From assembly GCA_014860745.1 (NCBI GenBank), contig JACZJC010000021.1, positions 1 to 64,000 on the forward strand: a stretch of 64,000 nt of DNA, given 5' to 3'. Each line of letters starts with the position of its first letter. Positions within the stretch are counted from its first letter, which is position 1. The position numbers and the translations under genes are program-made. Below, one piece after another: positions 27,249 through 37,297 of this stretch. The notes below the pieces were generated by a model. That model saw only the letters and a program-made list of their open reading frames with translations. It was not told the origin of the DNA and did not search any database. The DNA is from Anaerolineales bacterium (GTDB taxonomy: Bacteria; Chloroflexota; Anaerolineae; Anaerolineales; Villigracilaceae).

Positions 27249-28844
27249 ATGAAGAATATAAGGCAGCAAGATTTTTTGTGGATTGTCCCGTCCGCGCTTG
27301 GCTTGGGGGCGATTTTAGCTTCACTCCAGCCGGGCAGTTGGTTCATCGGCTGGTTGGGATTTTCCTTCCTCTTTCTTCTTTCATTTTTGTTGCTGACCTT
27401 GTCTGCGAGATGGGCGGGTGGGGGGAAGGCTTTGGCCTGGATGGTTGCACTCGCATTTGCGTTACGATTCGTTGGCGGCGTTGCAGTATATTTTGCATTA
27501 CCCGTGTATGGCTATGTAGAGGACGAGGATCAAAGCGCCGGCTTTGTCTACACGGATGCGCACCGCCGCGACACGCAGGCCTGGGAACTGGCCGCCTCTG
27601 AAACCCCCATCATCACTGCGTTTCAGGAAAAATATGCCTATGACCAGTACGGCGGCTTGCTTGCATTCAGCGCCTTTATTTATCGTTATCTTTCCCCGGA
27701 TGCGCACCGCGTCTTGATGCTGGTGTTAATGTCCGCTTTGATGGGGGCGTTGGGATTGCCTTTTTTGTGGAAGGGAGTCAACCTGCAATGGGGTGAAAAG
27801 GCGGCGCTTGCTTCTGGGTGGATCTTTGCTTTGTACCCCGAAAGTATTTTGCTCGGCGGTTCAGCCATGCGTGAGCCGTATTTGATGGTTTTCTCTGCGT
27901 TTGCGCTTTGGGGATTTGTAAACTGGTATGCCAATCAAAATAAAAAGGATTTAGGCTGGTTTGGGCTTGGGATTGCAGGCATGCTGCTCGTTTCACCCTC
28001 TGTGGCGCTGGTGACATTGGTAATTTTAGGCGGCTGGTTGTATTTCACAAGAGAGCGCGGGCGTATTTCGTGGTGGATGATCGCCCTCGCTGCTGCCGTG
28101 TTTGTTGCCGGGTTATTTATTCTCTCCTCCGCTTTGGACCGGCAGGGAAACCTGGGCGGCGGGACGCCGATTGCGGTGATCAATAATTTCGTCCGCGAAG
28201 CCTTTAAATGGAATGTTTTCAAAATTGAAGAGGGCTCAGGCTGGGTACAGAAACTTTTCGATGAAATGCCCGAATGGATGCGCCTGCCTTTTGTGATGAT
28301 CTACGGCGTTTTACAACCTGTCTTGCCCGCGATATTTTTTGTGCCAACCACATCCATCTGGAAGATCATTGGCATCCTGCGTGCTGTGGGTTGGTACTCT
28401 TTACTGCCAGCTTTGATTCTCTCCTTCGTCGCTTCAACAGGCTTGGGCGGTGTCCTGAGCGTGTCGAAGGGCGGGGGGAAGAAGCGAAAAATATTCCTGT
28501 GGCTAATTCTGGTGGTGTGGGGATGGATCCTGTTTACGGCTCTGCGCGGCGGCGGCGATCAATGGGATAATCCGCGCTACCGGGCGATTCTTTTTTTGTG
28601 GCAGGCAATTCTTGCTGGGAATGTTTGGGTTTGGTGGCGGGAAACGAAAAATCCCTGGTTTCTGCGTGTGATGGCAATGGAGCTTGTGCTTGTGGCGGTC
28701 TTTGCCCAGTGGTATGCCAACCGTTATTTGCATGTTGGGTTGCAATTGCCATTTGCCTTAATGGTTGTCATTGTTTTCGGAATATGGGTTTTGATCTTTA
28801 TCTTCGGCATGTGGCGTGACCGAAATCTCGCACATCGGAGATAG
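27249..28844 (+). CDS. Integral membrane protein, GT-C/ArnT-like layout
   Basis: A 531-residue polytopic protein. The first outside loop holds VYGYVEDEDQSAGFVYTDAHRRD (about residues 81-103), with several acidic residues, and is followed by EKYAYDQYGGLLAFSAFIYRYLSPD, a pattern seen in membrane glycosyltransferases of the GT39/GT83 type. About ten further helices follow. A stretch GVLSVSKGGGKKRK near residue 401 is encoded by a dispersed repeat inserted in frame in a cytoplasmic loop. No exact family can be assigned. It lies between another GT-C-like gene and gmd. Confidence 0.6.
   Translation: MKNIRQQDFLWIVPSALGLGAILASLQPGSWFIGWLGFSFLFLLSFLLLTLSARWAGGGKALAWMVALAFALRFVGGVAVYFALPVYGYVEDEDQSAGFVYTDAHRRDTQAWELAASETPIITAFQEKYAYDQYGGLLAFSAFIYRYLSPDAHRVLMLVLMSALMGALGLPFLWKGVNLQWGEKAALASGWIFALYPESILLGGSAMREPYLMVFSAFALWGFVNWYANQNKKDLGWFGLGIAGMLLVSPSVALVTLVILGGWLYFTRERGRISWWMIALAAAVFVAGLFILSSALDRQGNLGGGTPIAVINNFVREAFKWNVFKIEEGSGWVQKLFDEMPEWMRLPFVMIYGVLQPVLPAIFFVPTTSIWKIIGILRAVGWYSLLPALILSFVASTGLGGVLSVSKGGGKKRKIFLWLILVVWGWILFTALRGGGDQWDNPRYRAILFLWQAILAGNVWVWWRETKNPWFLRVMAMELVLVAVFAQWYANRYLHVGLQLPFALMVVIVFGIWVLIFIFGMWRDRNLAHRR
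28449..28475. repeat. Short dispersed repeat inserted in frame (VLSVSKG peptide)
   Basis: GTCCTGAGCGTGTCGAAGG has the form of the widespread CCTGAGCGNNGTCGAAGG intergenic repeat. Here it sits inside a membrane protein gene and adds VLSVSKGGG without shifting the frame. Confidence 0.6.
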
Positions 28845-29846
<1,002 letters not shown>

Positions 29847-29855
29847 ACCCTGTTT

Positions 29856-31730
29856 ATGAAAACGCCCGAAATTTTTAATGAGAAAATGCTGCCTTCATGG
29901 ATGCCGGTCCTGCTGGCTGGCGTGGGGGCGCTTCTCTATTTAATTCAAGCGGTGATTTACGCGCATACCACGGTGAGCAGTCTCGATGAAGGTTCGTATC
30001 TGATCAAAGGGATTTTTTATCTGCGCGGGGTGTATGAACCGTTCGAACCCTATGGCCCGCTGACGAATAAAGCTCCGTTCGCATTTTTAATCCCAGGCTT
30101 TGCCGAATTTTTATTCGGCGCGGGTCTGCGCACGGGACGTTATTTCTCCATCTTCCTGGGCTTGCTGACCGTTTTAGGGGTTTGGATCACAGCCCGCCGC
30201 TGGGCGGGGAAGTGGATTGCTGCCGGAACGGTGTGGGTCTTTGCCCTCAGCCCGATGATCATCAAATTACATGCGCGCACGGTTTCCGAGGTGGTCATTG
30301 CCTCCATGCTGGCGTGGATGTGTGTGCTGGTGCTGGATGAGGAACGTCCGCTCTGGCAGATCATCCTTGGCTCAGTGCTGGCAACGATGGCGGTGCTGAC
30401 CCGCCAAAACATGATTTTGATTCTGCCCCTGCTCATCCTTTATATTTTCTGGAATCACGGCAGGCAAAAAGCCATCTGGTCGCTGGCGGTCAGCGGCGCC
30501 GTGTTCATTGCCGTCCATGCATATTACTGGCCCCACATCCTCACCATCTGGGCGCCCTGGCTGCCCGATTCAATCACTCCTTTTCTGAATGCGTTTCGCC
30601 TCCCGGATGACACCGTCCCCATTTGGGATCCATCCATCGATTTTTGGAATCGGATGAACGCCTTCTTTCAGGGGATGCGTTATCACTTTATTGCCCTCGT
30701 TGGCGGACTCTTTGCTCTCATGATGTGGTCGCCTCGCACTGACGGGAAATCTGCTCCTGTCATGCGAGCGGCAGTTTTCCTCGCCCTGTCCTATTTCATC
30801 CTCTTCGCCATGCACGCCTGGGCGGCGCTGGCGAGTCAATACGAAAGTTACAGCTGCGTCTTCTGCTTTTCAAATTACCTGACATTTTTCGACCCATTGG
30901 GAATCCTGTTCTTCGTGCTCGTATTTTCCGCAGCGTGGAATCGCCGTCCATCCCGCCTTGTCCAGACCCTGGCGATTCTTTTTGTCCTTATTTTTTCGGC
31001 GGGGATCGGTTTCTCCCTGTTTGAAAGCGTCGGCCGCGGCCTCCTTGATCTGTCTGTGCCGCGGATGCGCGATGGCCAGTTTCTGCCCGGAGCAACCACC
31101 CTGGTTGACATTTTGAGATATAAATTTACTTTGGAATTGCCCGTCATCAAAAGGTTGATCAGTTCCGTTATCGGCCTGGGGGTTGGCGTGAGCATTCTGG
31201 TCGTTGCATTTTTAATCTGGCGGCGATCAAAAAATTCTCAAAACCGCGCAGGCTTTGCGCTGGTTTTGGTCAATTCCTATCTCGCAGCCGGCTTGCTCCT
31301 TTCGCCTTTGTTGAATTTGGGAGAAAGAAGTATCGATTGCAGGCGGGATATGATCCTCGCTCATGAGCAGCTTGGCGCGTACCTTTCAGAAATCATCCCA
31401 TCGAATAGTCTGGTATATTGGGATGGCGGAAATGCGTTTACGCCGATGGTCTATGTGCCGGAAGCCCGTATTTTCCCGCCCCAGATCAACGACGGATATT
31501 CCTACCGCTTTGGAGGCGATGCGGATACGCTCTATCGCTTCAGCCATTGGAACGATGAATTGATCGCCGAGTGGAAAGCCAGCGCCGATGTGTTTATCAT
31601 CGAAGCCAAGCGTTTCTCCGTTTGGAAGGATTTTTTGACTCCGCAGGCTTTTGAAGAATATGCTCCGCCTCCCGCTGCGCCAACCTGCTATGAGGGCGGT
31701 GAATTAAGGATATTTCACAGAATTCCATGA
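29856..31730 (+). CDS. GT39-like membrane glycosyltransferase
   Basis: A 624-residue polytopic protein. The first periplasmic loop reads TTVSSLDEGSYLIKGIFYLRGVYEPFEPYGPLTNKAPFAFLIPGF (about residues 35-78). The Asp-Glu pair and YGPLTNKAPF pattern are characteristic of PMT/ArnT-related glycosyltransferases of family GT39, which use polyprenol-phosphate sugars. About ten helices follow, then a soluble C-terminal tail from roughly residue 490. It overlaps the next gene (a polyprenol-phosphate GT2) by 4 bases, which would supply exactly that kind of donor. The acceptor is unknown. Confidence 0.75.
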   Translation: MKTPEIFNEKMLPSWMPVLLAGVGALLYLIQAVIYAHTTVSSLDEGSYLIKGIFYLRGVYEPFEPYGPLTNKAPFAFLIPGFAEFLFGAGLRTGRYFSIFLGLLTVLGVWITARRWAGKWIAAGTVWVFALSPMIIKLHARTVSEVVIASMLAWMCVLVLDEERPLWQIILGSVLATMAVLTRQNMILILPLLILYIFWNHGRQKAIWSLAVSGAVFIAVHAYYWPHILTIWAPWLPDSITPFLNAFRLPDDTVPIWDPSIDFWNRMNAFFQGMRYHFIALVGGLFALMMWSPRTDGKSAPVMRAAVFLALSYFILFAMHAWAALASQYESYSCVFCFSNYLTFFDPLGILFFVLVFSAAWNRRPSRLVQTLAILFVLIFSAGIGFSLFESVGRGLLDLSVPRMRDGQFLPGATTLVDILRYKFTLELPVIKRLISSVIGLGVGVSILVVAFLIWRRSKNSQNRAGFALVLVNSYLAAGLLLSPLLNLGERSIDCRRDMILAHEQLGAYLSEIIPSNSLVYWDGGNAFTPMVYVPEARIFPPQINDGYSYRFGGDADTLYRFSHWNDELIAEWKASADVFIIEAKRFSVWKDFLTPQAFEEYAPPPAAPTCYEGGELRIFHRIP

Positions 31731-32689
31731 ACTTATCGCTTGTTGTTCCGGTTTATAACGAGCAGGAAAACCTGCCCCTCTTGTTTGATGCCATCTATCA
31801 AACCATGAATGCCATGCAGAAATCCTGGGAAGTGATCCTCGTGGATGATGGCAGCTATGATAAAAGCCTTTCCGTCCTTCGGGAATACGCCCTAAAAGAC
31901 CCCGAGCACATTCGCGTGATTTCCTTCCGCCGCAATTTTGGGCAGACAGCCGCCATTGCCGCCGGGCTGGATTATTCGCAGGGCGAGATCATCGTCCTTT
32001 TGGATGCGGATATGCAGAACGACCCCGCCGACATTCCCATGATGCTTGCAAAACTCGACGAAGGCTACGACCTCGTCAGCGGCTGGCGCAAGGATCGAAA
32101 AGACAATGCCTTTACCCGGAATTTCCCATCCATGCTGGCGAACTCACTTATCTCGCGCGTGACCGGGGTGCATCTGCATGACTATGGCTGCACGCTCAAA
32201 GTATATCGACGCGACGTGCTGGAAGGCTTCCGTCTGTACGGAGAAATGCATCGTTTCATTCCCGTATATGCCAGTTCGGTCGGCGCGAATATCACCGAGC
32301 TAGCCGTCCGCCACCACCCCCGCAAATTTGGAAAGACCAAGTATGGGCTGGAAAGAACCGCGAAAGTCGTCCTCGACCTGTTTACAGTGAAATTCCTGGT
32401 TTCGTATGCTTCCAAACCGATCTATCTGTTTGGCGGCGCAGGCGGTTTATTGATGGTGGTCAGCGCGTTCATCATGTTCTATCTTTTCGTCCGCCGCATC
32501 TTCTTTTTTGTCGGCATTGCCAACTCGCCGCTGCTGCAGATGAGCGCCATGTTCTTTATCCTCGGCGTCCAGTCCATGTTGATGGGGCTGATCGCGGAAC
32601 TGCTGGTGCGCACCTATCATGAGTCCCAGCGCAAACCCACGTACACGGTCCGCACCAAGATCAACCTGGATCAGGACATCGATGATTAA
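31727..32689 (+). CDS. Polyprenol-phosphate glycosyltransferase (GT2, DPM1/ArnC-like)
   Basis: Transfers a sugar from a nucleotide donor to undecaprenyl phosphate at the inner face of the membrane. The 320 residues comprise a GT2 catalytic domain with VVPVYNEQENL (6-16), VDDGS (39-43), LLDADMQNDP (91-100) and FGKTKYGLERTAKVVLDL. Two C-terminal membrane helices follow (about 230-255 and 268-290). This is the ArnC/DPM1 architecture. It is translationally coupled to the GT39-like gene upstream and overlaps the next membrane protein by 8 bases, so the three probably act together in adding a sugar outside the membrane. Confidence 0.88.
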   Translation: MNLSLVVPVYNEQENLPLLFDAIYQTMNAMQKSWEVILVDDGSYDKSLSVLREYALKDPEHIRVISFRRNFGQTAAIAAGLDYSQGEIIVLLDADMQNDPADIPMMLAKLDEGYDLVSGWRKDRKDNAFTRNFPSMLANSLISRVTGVHLHDYGCTLKVYRRDVLEGFRLYGEMHRFIPVYASSVGANITELAVRHHPRKFGKTKYGLERTAKVVLDLFTVKFLVSYASKPIYLFGGAGGLLMVVSAFIMFYLFVRRIFFFVGIANSPLLQMSAMFFILGVQSMLMGLIAELLVRTYHESQRKPTYTVRTKINLDQDIDD

Positions 32690-33587
32690 TTGGTTCCGTG
32701 AAAACCGCCAGTCCATTGCGCGGGTGTTGGGCAGTGTACTGGCGCTGGCGCTTTTGATCGTTTTGATTGAAGAGGAGGGGGACGGCGAACTTTTTTCCGC
32801 ATTGAGGCGTGTTTCGTTCGGATATTTCCTTGCCGCGATCGTGGCATTGTCCATCTCGCGCCTATTCGCCGCATCCCGCTGGCATGTATTGCTTAAGTCG
32901 GCGGGGGTGAAAATTTCCTTTCTACGCTCGATCATGTTGACATTCACCGGCAATTTTTCCTCCAATTTTTTGCCGACGACCATCGGCGGCGATGTGGTGC
33001 GGTTGACCGGCGCAATGCAGCTGGGCTATGACCGGGCCATCTGTGTCGCCTCGCTCGTCGCGGACCGTTTGATTGGTCTTGCCGGAATGAGCCTGGCCCT
33101 CCCTTTGGGTTTGGTTCCGGTATTCTCGCTTAGTGATGGAACCTCCCAGGCGATTGCGGTTTCTGCTTTGTTTCAAAAAGTCGTTGATTTTTCAAAACGC
33201 ACCTTTGAATCCTTTTCCATCTGGTTGAAAAAACCGCTCGCTCTGGCAAGCTCGCTCCTTTCCACACTGGGCAATATGGCTTTCATCTATCTGGCAGTCT
33301 ACCTGCTCCTGCTTGGAATCGACCATGAGGTTTCCTACTGGCTGGTGGCAGGGCTGTACACTCTGACATATTTCGTCACGCTGGTTCCCATTTCCATTAA
33401 TGGCCTGGGTGTGCAGGAACTTTCCATGACCTTCCTGCTCACCCAGTTGGGCGGGTTAAGTTCTTCAGAAGGCGCCACTGTTGCTCTGCTGACCCGTTTA
33501 ATCTTCATCATCACCAGCCTGCCCGGGGCATTTTTTTTGCCGTCCATTCTCGCAGCCATGAATGAGAAAAAGATCAAGCCTGATTAA
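32682..33587 (+). CDS. Lysylphosphatidylglycerol-synthase TM-region (UPF0104/AglD) family membrane protein
   Basis: A 301-residue integral membrane protein. The start ATG at 32682 overlaps the GT2 stop region; a longer frame upstream only reads through that gene. Family features are SRLFAASRWHVLLKSAGVKISFLRSIMLTFTGNFSSNFLPTTIGGDVVRLTG (about 45-100) and the C-terminal VPISINGLGVQELSMTFLL. Members are often next to polyprenol-phosphate glycosyltransferases and are proposed to flip lipid-linked sugars. That role is inferred here from the neighbours. Confidence 0.85.
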   Translation: MINWFRENRQSIARVLGSVLALALLIVLIEEEGDGELFSALRRVSFGYFLAAIVALSISRLFAASRWHVLLKSAGVKISFLRSIMLTFTGNFSSNFLPTTIGGDVVRLTGAMQLGYDRAICVASLVADRLIGLAGMSLALPLGLVPVFSLSDGTSQAIAVSALFQKVVDFSKRTFESFSIWLKKPLALASSLLSTLGNMAFIYLAVYLLLLGIDHEVSYWLVAGLYTLTYFVTLVPISINGLGVQELSMTFLLTQLGGLSSSEGATVALLTRLIFIITSLPGAFFLPSILAAMNEKKIKPD

Positions 33588-33603
33588 TTGAACGGATTGG
33601 AAC

Positions 33604-35592
33604 ATGGAATCCCTCTCTTCAAAAAAATTCCTGCAAACATTTCTCTGGTCCAGCATCCTGTTGAGCGGTCTTGCCGCCGTTCAAACCGTTCAGCGAGTCG
33701 ATGAGCTGGAAATTCTTCTCTGGCGATCCAAATGGGTTTTCCTGCTCGCCATTTTTTTGTTAAATATCGCCGTTGGCGCGATCCTGCTCCGCCAGGCGTA
33801 CCTGGAGCGCATCACCAGCTGGCTGGATATTGTTGAATTCGACCCATCGAATAATCTCAAAAAAGTTTTGGGGATTGCCCTGCTGATTTCCGGCTTCCTG
33901 CTCATCTGGGGAATCCGTTTATTCTTTTTCGGAAATATCCTTCCCCAATTAATGCCCATCTTTTGGGTGTTCTTGTGGGCGAGCCTTGTGCAGACTTTTG
34001 GCTTGAAATTGATGACCGGCTTCAAGTGGTATCCGCTCTTTGCCGCGGTGATCCTCCTGCAGGGATTGGTCTACCAAATTTACGGCCGCCTTTCCATCAT
34101 CACCGATTATCCCTTTTCCCTCGGTTATTCCGAGGCCAGCCGCCATTATTATGCCTCGCTGTTTTTCGCCAAATCGTTGTATGGAATGCAGCTCCCTTAT
34201 CCCTTTTTACATCCATCGAGATACATGATCATGTCTCTGCCCTTTCTTGTGGATGGGTTGCCGCTCTGGTTCCATCGCATGTGGCAATCCATGTTATGGA
34301 TCGGACTCACCTCCGCGTCCGCGTACTTATTGGTCCGCCGAATGAGTCTGAGGAACTGGATATCTTTCCTGGCCTTTGCATGGGCATTCTTGTATTTTTT
34401 GCAGGGCGCGGTGTATTACCATCTCCATGTTTGTGTCATCCTGGTGCTGGCCGGCGTTTCGGTGAAACATCCCTGGCGGTCTCTTCTTTTTGTTTTTCTC
34501 GCCTCGATCTGGGCGGGTGTCAGCCGCGTGAACTGGTTCCCGGTCCCGGCCATGCTGGGGATCGCCATCTATGTTCTTGAAACCCCGTTGGTTGAGCGTG
34601 TCAAAGCCCCGCTGGTTGGAAAAGGCTGGCGTTATTGGGTGTATCCCTTCCTTATGGGAGTGGCCGGGCTGGGAACTGCCCTTGCAGCTCAATTTATTTA
34701 CATTGAAATTTCCGGCAATGCCGACGCCCGCGCCTTCGGCTCCAGTTTCACCTCGGACCTGCTATGGAATCGATTGCTTCCCAACAGCATGTTTCCCCTG
34801 GGCATCCTGCCGGGCATCTTGATTGTCTCCGCCCCGCTCGGATATGCGCTTTATCAGATGCTGCGCGGAAAACTTGCAAACCTGCATCCCCTGCGTTCCC
34901 TTGTCCTCCTTGTGCTGTTGTTGATCTTGTTTTTCGGCGGGCTGGTGGTGAGCACCAAGATCGGCGGCGGCGGCGACCTGCATAACATGGATGCCTTCCT
35001 TGTCATGCTTGCGTTGATTGCTGCTTCGTTTTTTGGAGGCCGTGTGGATCCGGATGGTGAAACAGCTAAAAGCTGGGGAAAGATCCAATGGGGCGTGGCA
35101 GCATTCCTTGTCCCGCTTGGATTCGCGCTTCCGCAGATCGGGTTCTTTCATTCGTACGATCATGTCCAGGCGGAAAAAGATATCCAAAAAATCCAGCAGG
35201 CCGTTGCGGAAGTTGTCGCCAACGGCGGCGAAGTCCTCTTTGTCACCGAGCGACAGCTCCTGACCTTCGATGAGCTGAAAAACGTTCCCCTCATCCCTGA
35301 ATACGAGCAGATCGAATTGATGGAAATGGCGATGTCGCGCAACCGCGATTATTTGGAACAGTATTATTCCGATCTCGATAACCGCCGCTTTGCGCTGGTC
35401 ATTGCCGAGGAACAAAAATTCACACAGCAGAAAAAAGGCGCATTCGTTGAGGAGAACAACGCCTGGGTGCGTTACATCGGCGCGCCGCTTCTGTGTGCTT
35501 ACAAACCCGTTGAGACTCTCCTATCGACCAATGTGCAGATCTTCGAGCCGCGTTCCGGGCATCCGCTCTGCAAAGACCCGTTTGCCGAATAA
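33604..35592 (+). CDS. Large integral membrane protein of unknown function (GT-C-like)
   Basis: A 662-residue protein with about twelve hydrophobic segments up to residue ~520, then a soluble domain of about 140 residues (HSYDHVQAEKDIQKIQQAVAEV onward). After several helices, an outside loop contains SIITDYPFSLGYSEASRHYYASLFFAKSLYG (about 178-208). Its acidic residues and hydrophobic surroundings resemble the catalytic loop of GT-C enzymes. The following LPYPFLHPSRYMIMSLPFLVDGLPLWFHRMW is also conserved-looking. No family was identified. It is closely spaced with neighbours on both sides (16 and 8 bp). Confidence 0.6.
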   Translation: MESLSSKKFLQTFLWSSILLSGLAAVQTVQRVDELEILLWRSKWVFLLAIFLLNIAVGAILLRQAYLERITSWLDIVEFDPSNNLKKVLGIALLISGFLLIWGIRLFFFGNILPQLMPIFWVFLWASLVQTFGLKLMTGFKWYPLFAAVILLQGLVYQIYGRLSIITDYPFSLGYSEASRHYYASLFFAKSLYGMQLPYPFLHPSRYMIMSLPFLVDGLPLWFHRMWQSMLWIGLTSASAYLLVRRMSLRNWISFLAFAWAFLYFLQGAVYYHLHVCVILVLAGVSVKHPWRSLLFVFLASIWAGVSRVNWFPVPAMLGIAIYVLETPLVERVKAPLVGKGWRYWVYPFLMGVAGLGTALAAQFIYIEISGNADARAFGSSFTSDLLWNRLLPNSMFPLGILPGILIVSAPLGYALYQMLRGKLANLHPLRSLVLLVLLLILFFGGLVVSTKIGGGGDLHNMDAFLVMLALIAASFFGGRVDPDGETAKSWGKIQWGVAAFLVPLGFALPQIGFFHSYDHVQAEKDIQKIQQAVAEVVANGGEVLFVTERQLLTFDELKNVPLIPEYEQIELMEMAMSRNRDYLEQYYSDLDNRRFALVIAEEQKFTQQKKGAFVEENNAWVRYIGAPLLCAYKPVETLLSTNVQIFEPRSGHPLCKDPFAE

Positions 35593-35600
35593 TAAACTTC

Positions 35601-36734
35601 ATGCGAATCCTCACGATCATTTATGAATTTCCGCCAATCGGAGGCGGTGGAGGCCGGGCGGCCTACGATATATGCAGAGAACTTGTTGCGCGAGGACATG
35701 ACGTCACCGTGCTGACCGCCCATATGCACGGTCTTCCCTTTCAGGATGACGCGGATGGGATTCACATCCGGCGGATTTCATCTTTAAGGACCCAGGCATT
35801 CGGGGCGAGTTTTGCCACCATGCTGGCCTACGTTCTTGCGGGACTTTGGGCCGGGCTCCGTTTGATCTACATTCACCGCCCCGATGTCATTCACACCCAC
35901 TTCGCTGTCCCTTCAGGGGCACTTGCATGGATGTTATCTGTGCTGACCGGAATCCCATACATCCTGACCGCGCATTTGGGAGATGTCCCCGGGGGCGTTC
36001 CGGAAAAAACAGGAAAATGGTTCCGCTGGCTTGAACCGTTTACAAAACCCATCTGGAAACGAGCAAAAAAAGTGGTCGCTGTCAGCGAGTTTACACGTCA
36101 ACTTGCATTGAAGCATTATCCTGTGGAAATACAGGTCATCCCCAATGGCGCGGATGTGCTGCATCTCGTTCCATCCGAAATTAAATTGAACAAACCACCG
36201 CACCTGGTGTTTGCCGGGCGTTTTGTTTACCAGAAAAACCCACTCGCCATCATCCAGATTCTCGCCAGCCTCAAAGACCTGGATTGGACTTGCTCCATGG
36301 TGGGAGACGGCCCCATGTTCGCGGAAGTAAAACAGGAAATCGCAAAGCATGGCCAGACCGAACGCTTCAACCTGCCCGGCTGGGTTATCCCGCAGGAGGT
36401 TCTGAATCAATTTTCCAAAAGCGACATTTTGTTTATGCCGTCTTTTTCCGAGGGGCTGCCAGTTGTCGGCGTGCAGGCGCTTGCAAAGGGGCTGGCGATT
36501 GTCGCCAGCAAAATCGGCGGATTTTTAGACCTGGTGTCCCATGAAAGAAACGGCTACTTGATCAATGTGCACGACAAAGCCGCTTTTTCACAGGCTTTGC
36601 GCGAACTGATCTCCAGTCCCGATCTTCTCCTGCGATTCAGAAAATCCAGCATTGAAAAGTCGCGCGATTTTGATATCCAAAAAGTTGTGGATAGGTATCA
36701 AACCATTTTCCAAAATGAGATTGCCGGAAAATGA
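35601..36734 (+). CDS. GT4 glycosyltransferase
   Basis: GT-B enzyme of 377 residues. The N-terminus is ILTIIYEFPPIGGGGGRAAYDICRELVARGHDVTVLTAH, with the glycine-rich loop typical of the GT4 acceptor domain. The donor domain begins near 194 (HLVFAGRFVYQKNPLAI), and the EX7E-type motif is in MPSFSEGLPVVGVQALAKGLAIVAS, where the second Glu is replaced by Gln (GVQAL). That substitution also occurs in some active GT4 enzymes. It closes the run of genes before the regulator. Specificity is unknown. Confidence 0.85.
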   Translation: MRILTIIYEFPPIGGGGGRAAYDICRELVARGHDVTVLTAHMHGLPFQDDADGIHIRRISSLRTQAFGASFATMLAYVLAGLWAGLRLIYIHRPDVIHTHFAVPSGALAWMLSVLTGIPYILTAHLGDVPGGVPEKTGKWFRWLEPFTKPIWKRAKKVVAVSEFTRQLALKHYPVEIQVIPNGADVLHLVPSEIKLNKPPHLVFAGRFVYQKNPLAIIQILASLKDLDWTCSMVGDGPMFAEVKQEIAKHGQTERFNLPGWVIPQEVLNQFSKSDILFMPSFSEGLPVVGVQALAKGLAIVASKIGGFLDLVSHERNGYLINVHDKAAFSQALRELISSPDLLLRFRKSSIEKSRDFDIQKVVDRYQTIFQNEIAGK

Positions 36735-36762
36735 GAAAATCCCGGGAAACTGGGATTCCAAC

Positions 36763-36810
36763 TTGACAGGCGGGAATTTCCATGTGAGAATTCAGAAACT
36801 GAATTCTCAC
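36763..36810 (+). promoter_or_regulatory. Promoter and 12-bp palindromic operator of the MarR/EPS-like regulator gene
   Basis: TTGACA (36763-36768), a 17-base spacer and GAGAAT (36786-36791) form a plausible promoter. Overlapping the -10 and start site is a perfect inverted repeat, GTGAGAATTCAG (36784-36795), AAA, CTGAATTCTCAC (36799-36810), ending 2 bases before the ATG. The arrangement suits autorepression by the encoded winged-helix protein. A degenerate copy with the same spacing lies at 39920-39967, and the core recurs at 28850-28866. Confidence 0.75.
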
Positions 36811-36812
36811 CC

Positions 36813-37280
36813 ATGACAGAAATCAAACAGCACGAATACGCCCTGCTAAATGAAATTGCGCAAGACTCAATGGTCACCCAGGCGAATCTCTCCGACCGCC
36901 TGGGTATTGCTGTTGGCAGCGTCAATTGGTATATCAAAAGGCTGATCCACCGCGGATGGGTCAAGGTCTCACATCTCGACCGCACCCGCTTGAAATATGA
37001 CCTCACGCCGGAAGGCATGAAGGTCTTCACCCAGCGGGCGCTGTCCTATGCGCGCGATTCGCTCAAAGTGTACGGAAATTTTCGCCAAAAGGCAAAGGCG
37101 CTGGTCGCCGAGCTGCAGAAGCAGGGCGTCGAAAATGTCTATCTCAACGGCGATGATGCGACGATGGATATCCTGCGGCTGACCTGCATCGAAGCGGGGA
37201 TTCAGATAAGCAATATTCCAGATGAATTAATTCTTGAATCCATCGGTGATGGATATCAAGTGAAACGAGTCAGAGCATAA
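36813..37280 (+). CDS. MarR/EPS-associated winged-helix transcriptional regulator
   Basis: DNA-binding regulator of 155 residues. A winged helix-turn-helix spans about 8-75: YALLNEIAQDS, then ANLSDRLGIAVGSVNWYIKRLIHRGWVKV as helices 2-3, then the wing and KYDLTPEGMKVF. This resembles the EPS-associated MarR-like regulators found in polysaccharide loci. A basic helix (ARDSLKVYGNFRQKAKALVAEL) leads to a small C-terminal alpha/beta segment (VENVYLNGDDATMDILRLTCIEAGIQI), which could sense a metabolite. The gene starts 2 bases after a perfect palindrome and probably represses itself. It is followed closely by wbpB, so it heads the UDP-diacetamido-uronate operon. Confidence 0.85.
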   Translation: MTEIKQHEYALLNEIAQDSMVTQANLSDRLGIAVGSVNWYIKRLIHRGWVKVSHLDRTRLKYDLTPEGMKVFTQRALSYARDSLKVYGNFRQKAKALVAELQKQGVENVYLNGDDATMDILRLTCIEAGIQISNIPDELILESIGDGYQVKRVRA

Positions 37281-37297
37281 AGCTGAAAGGGAAACCC

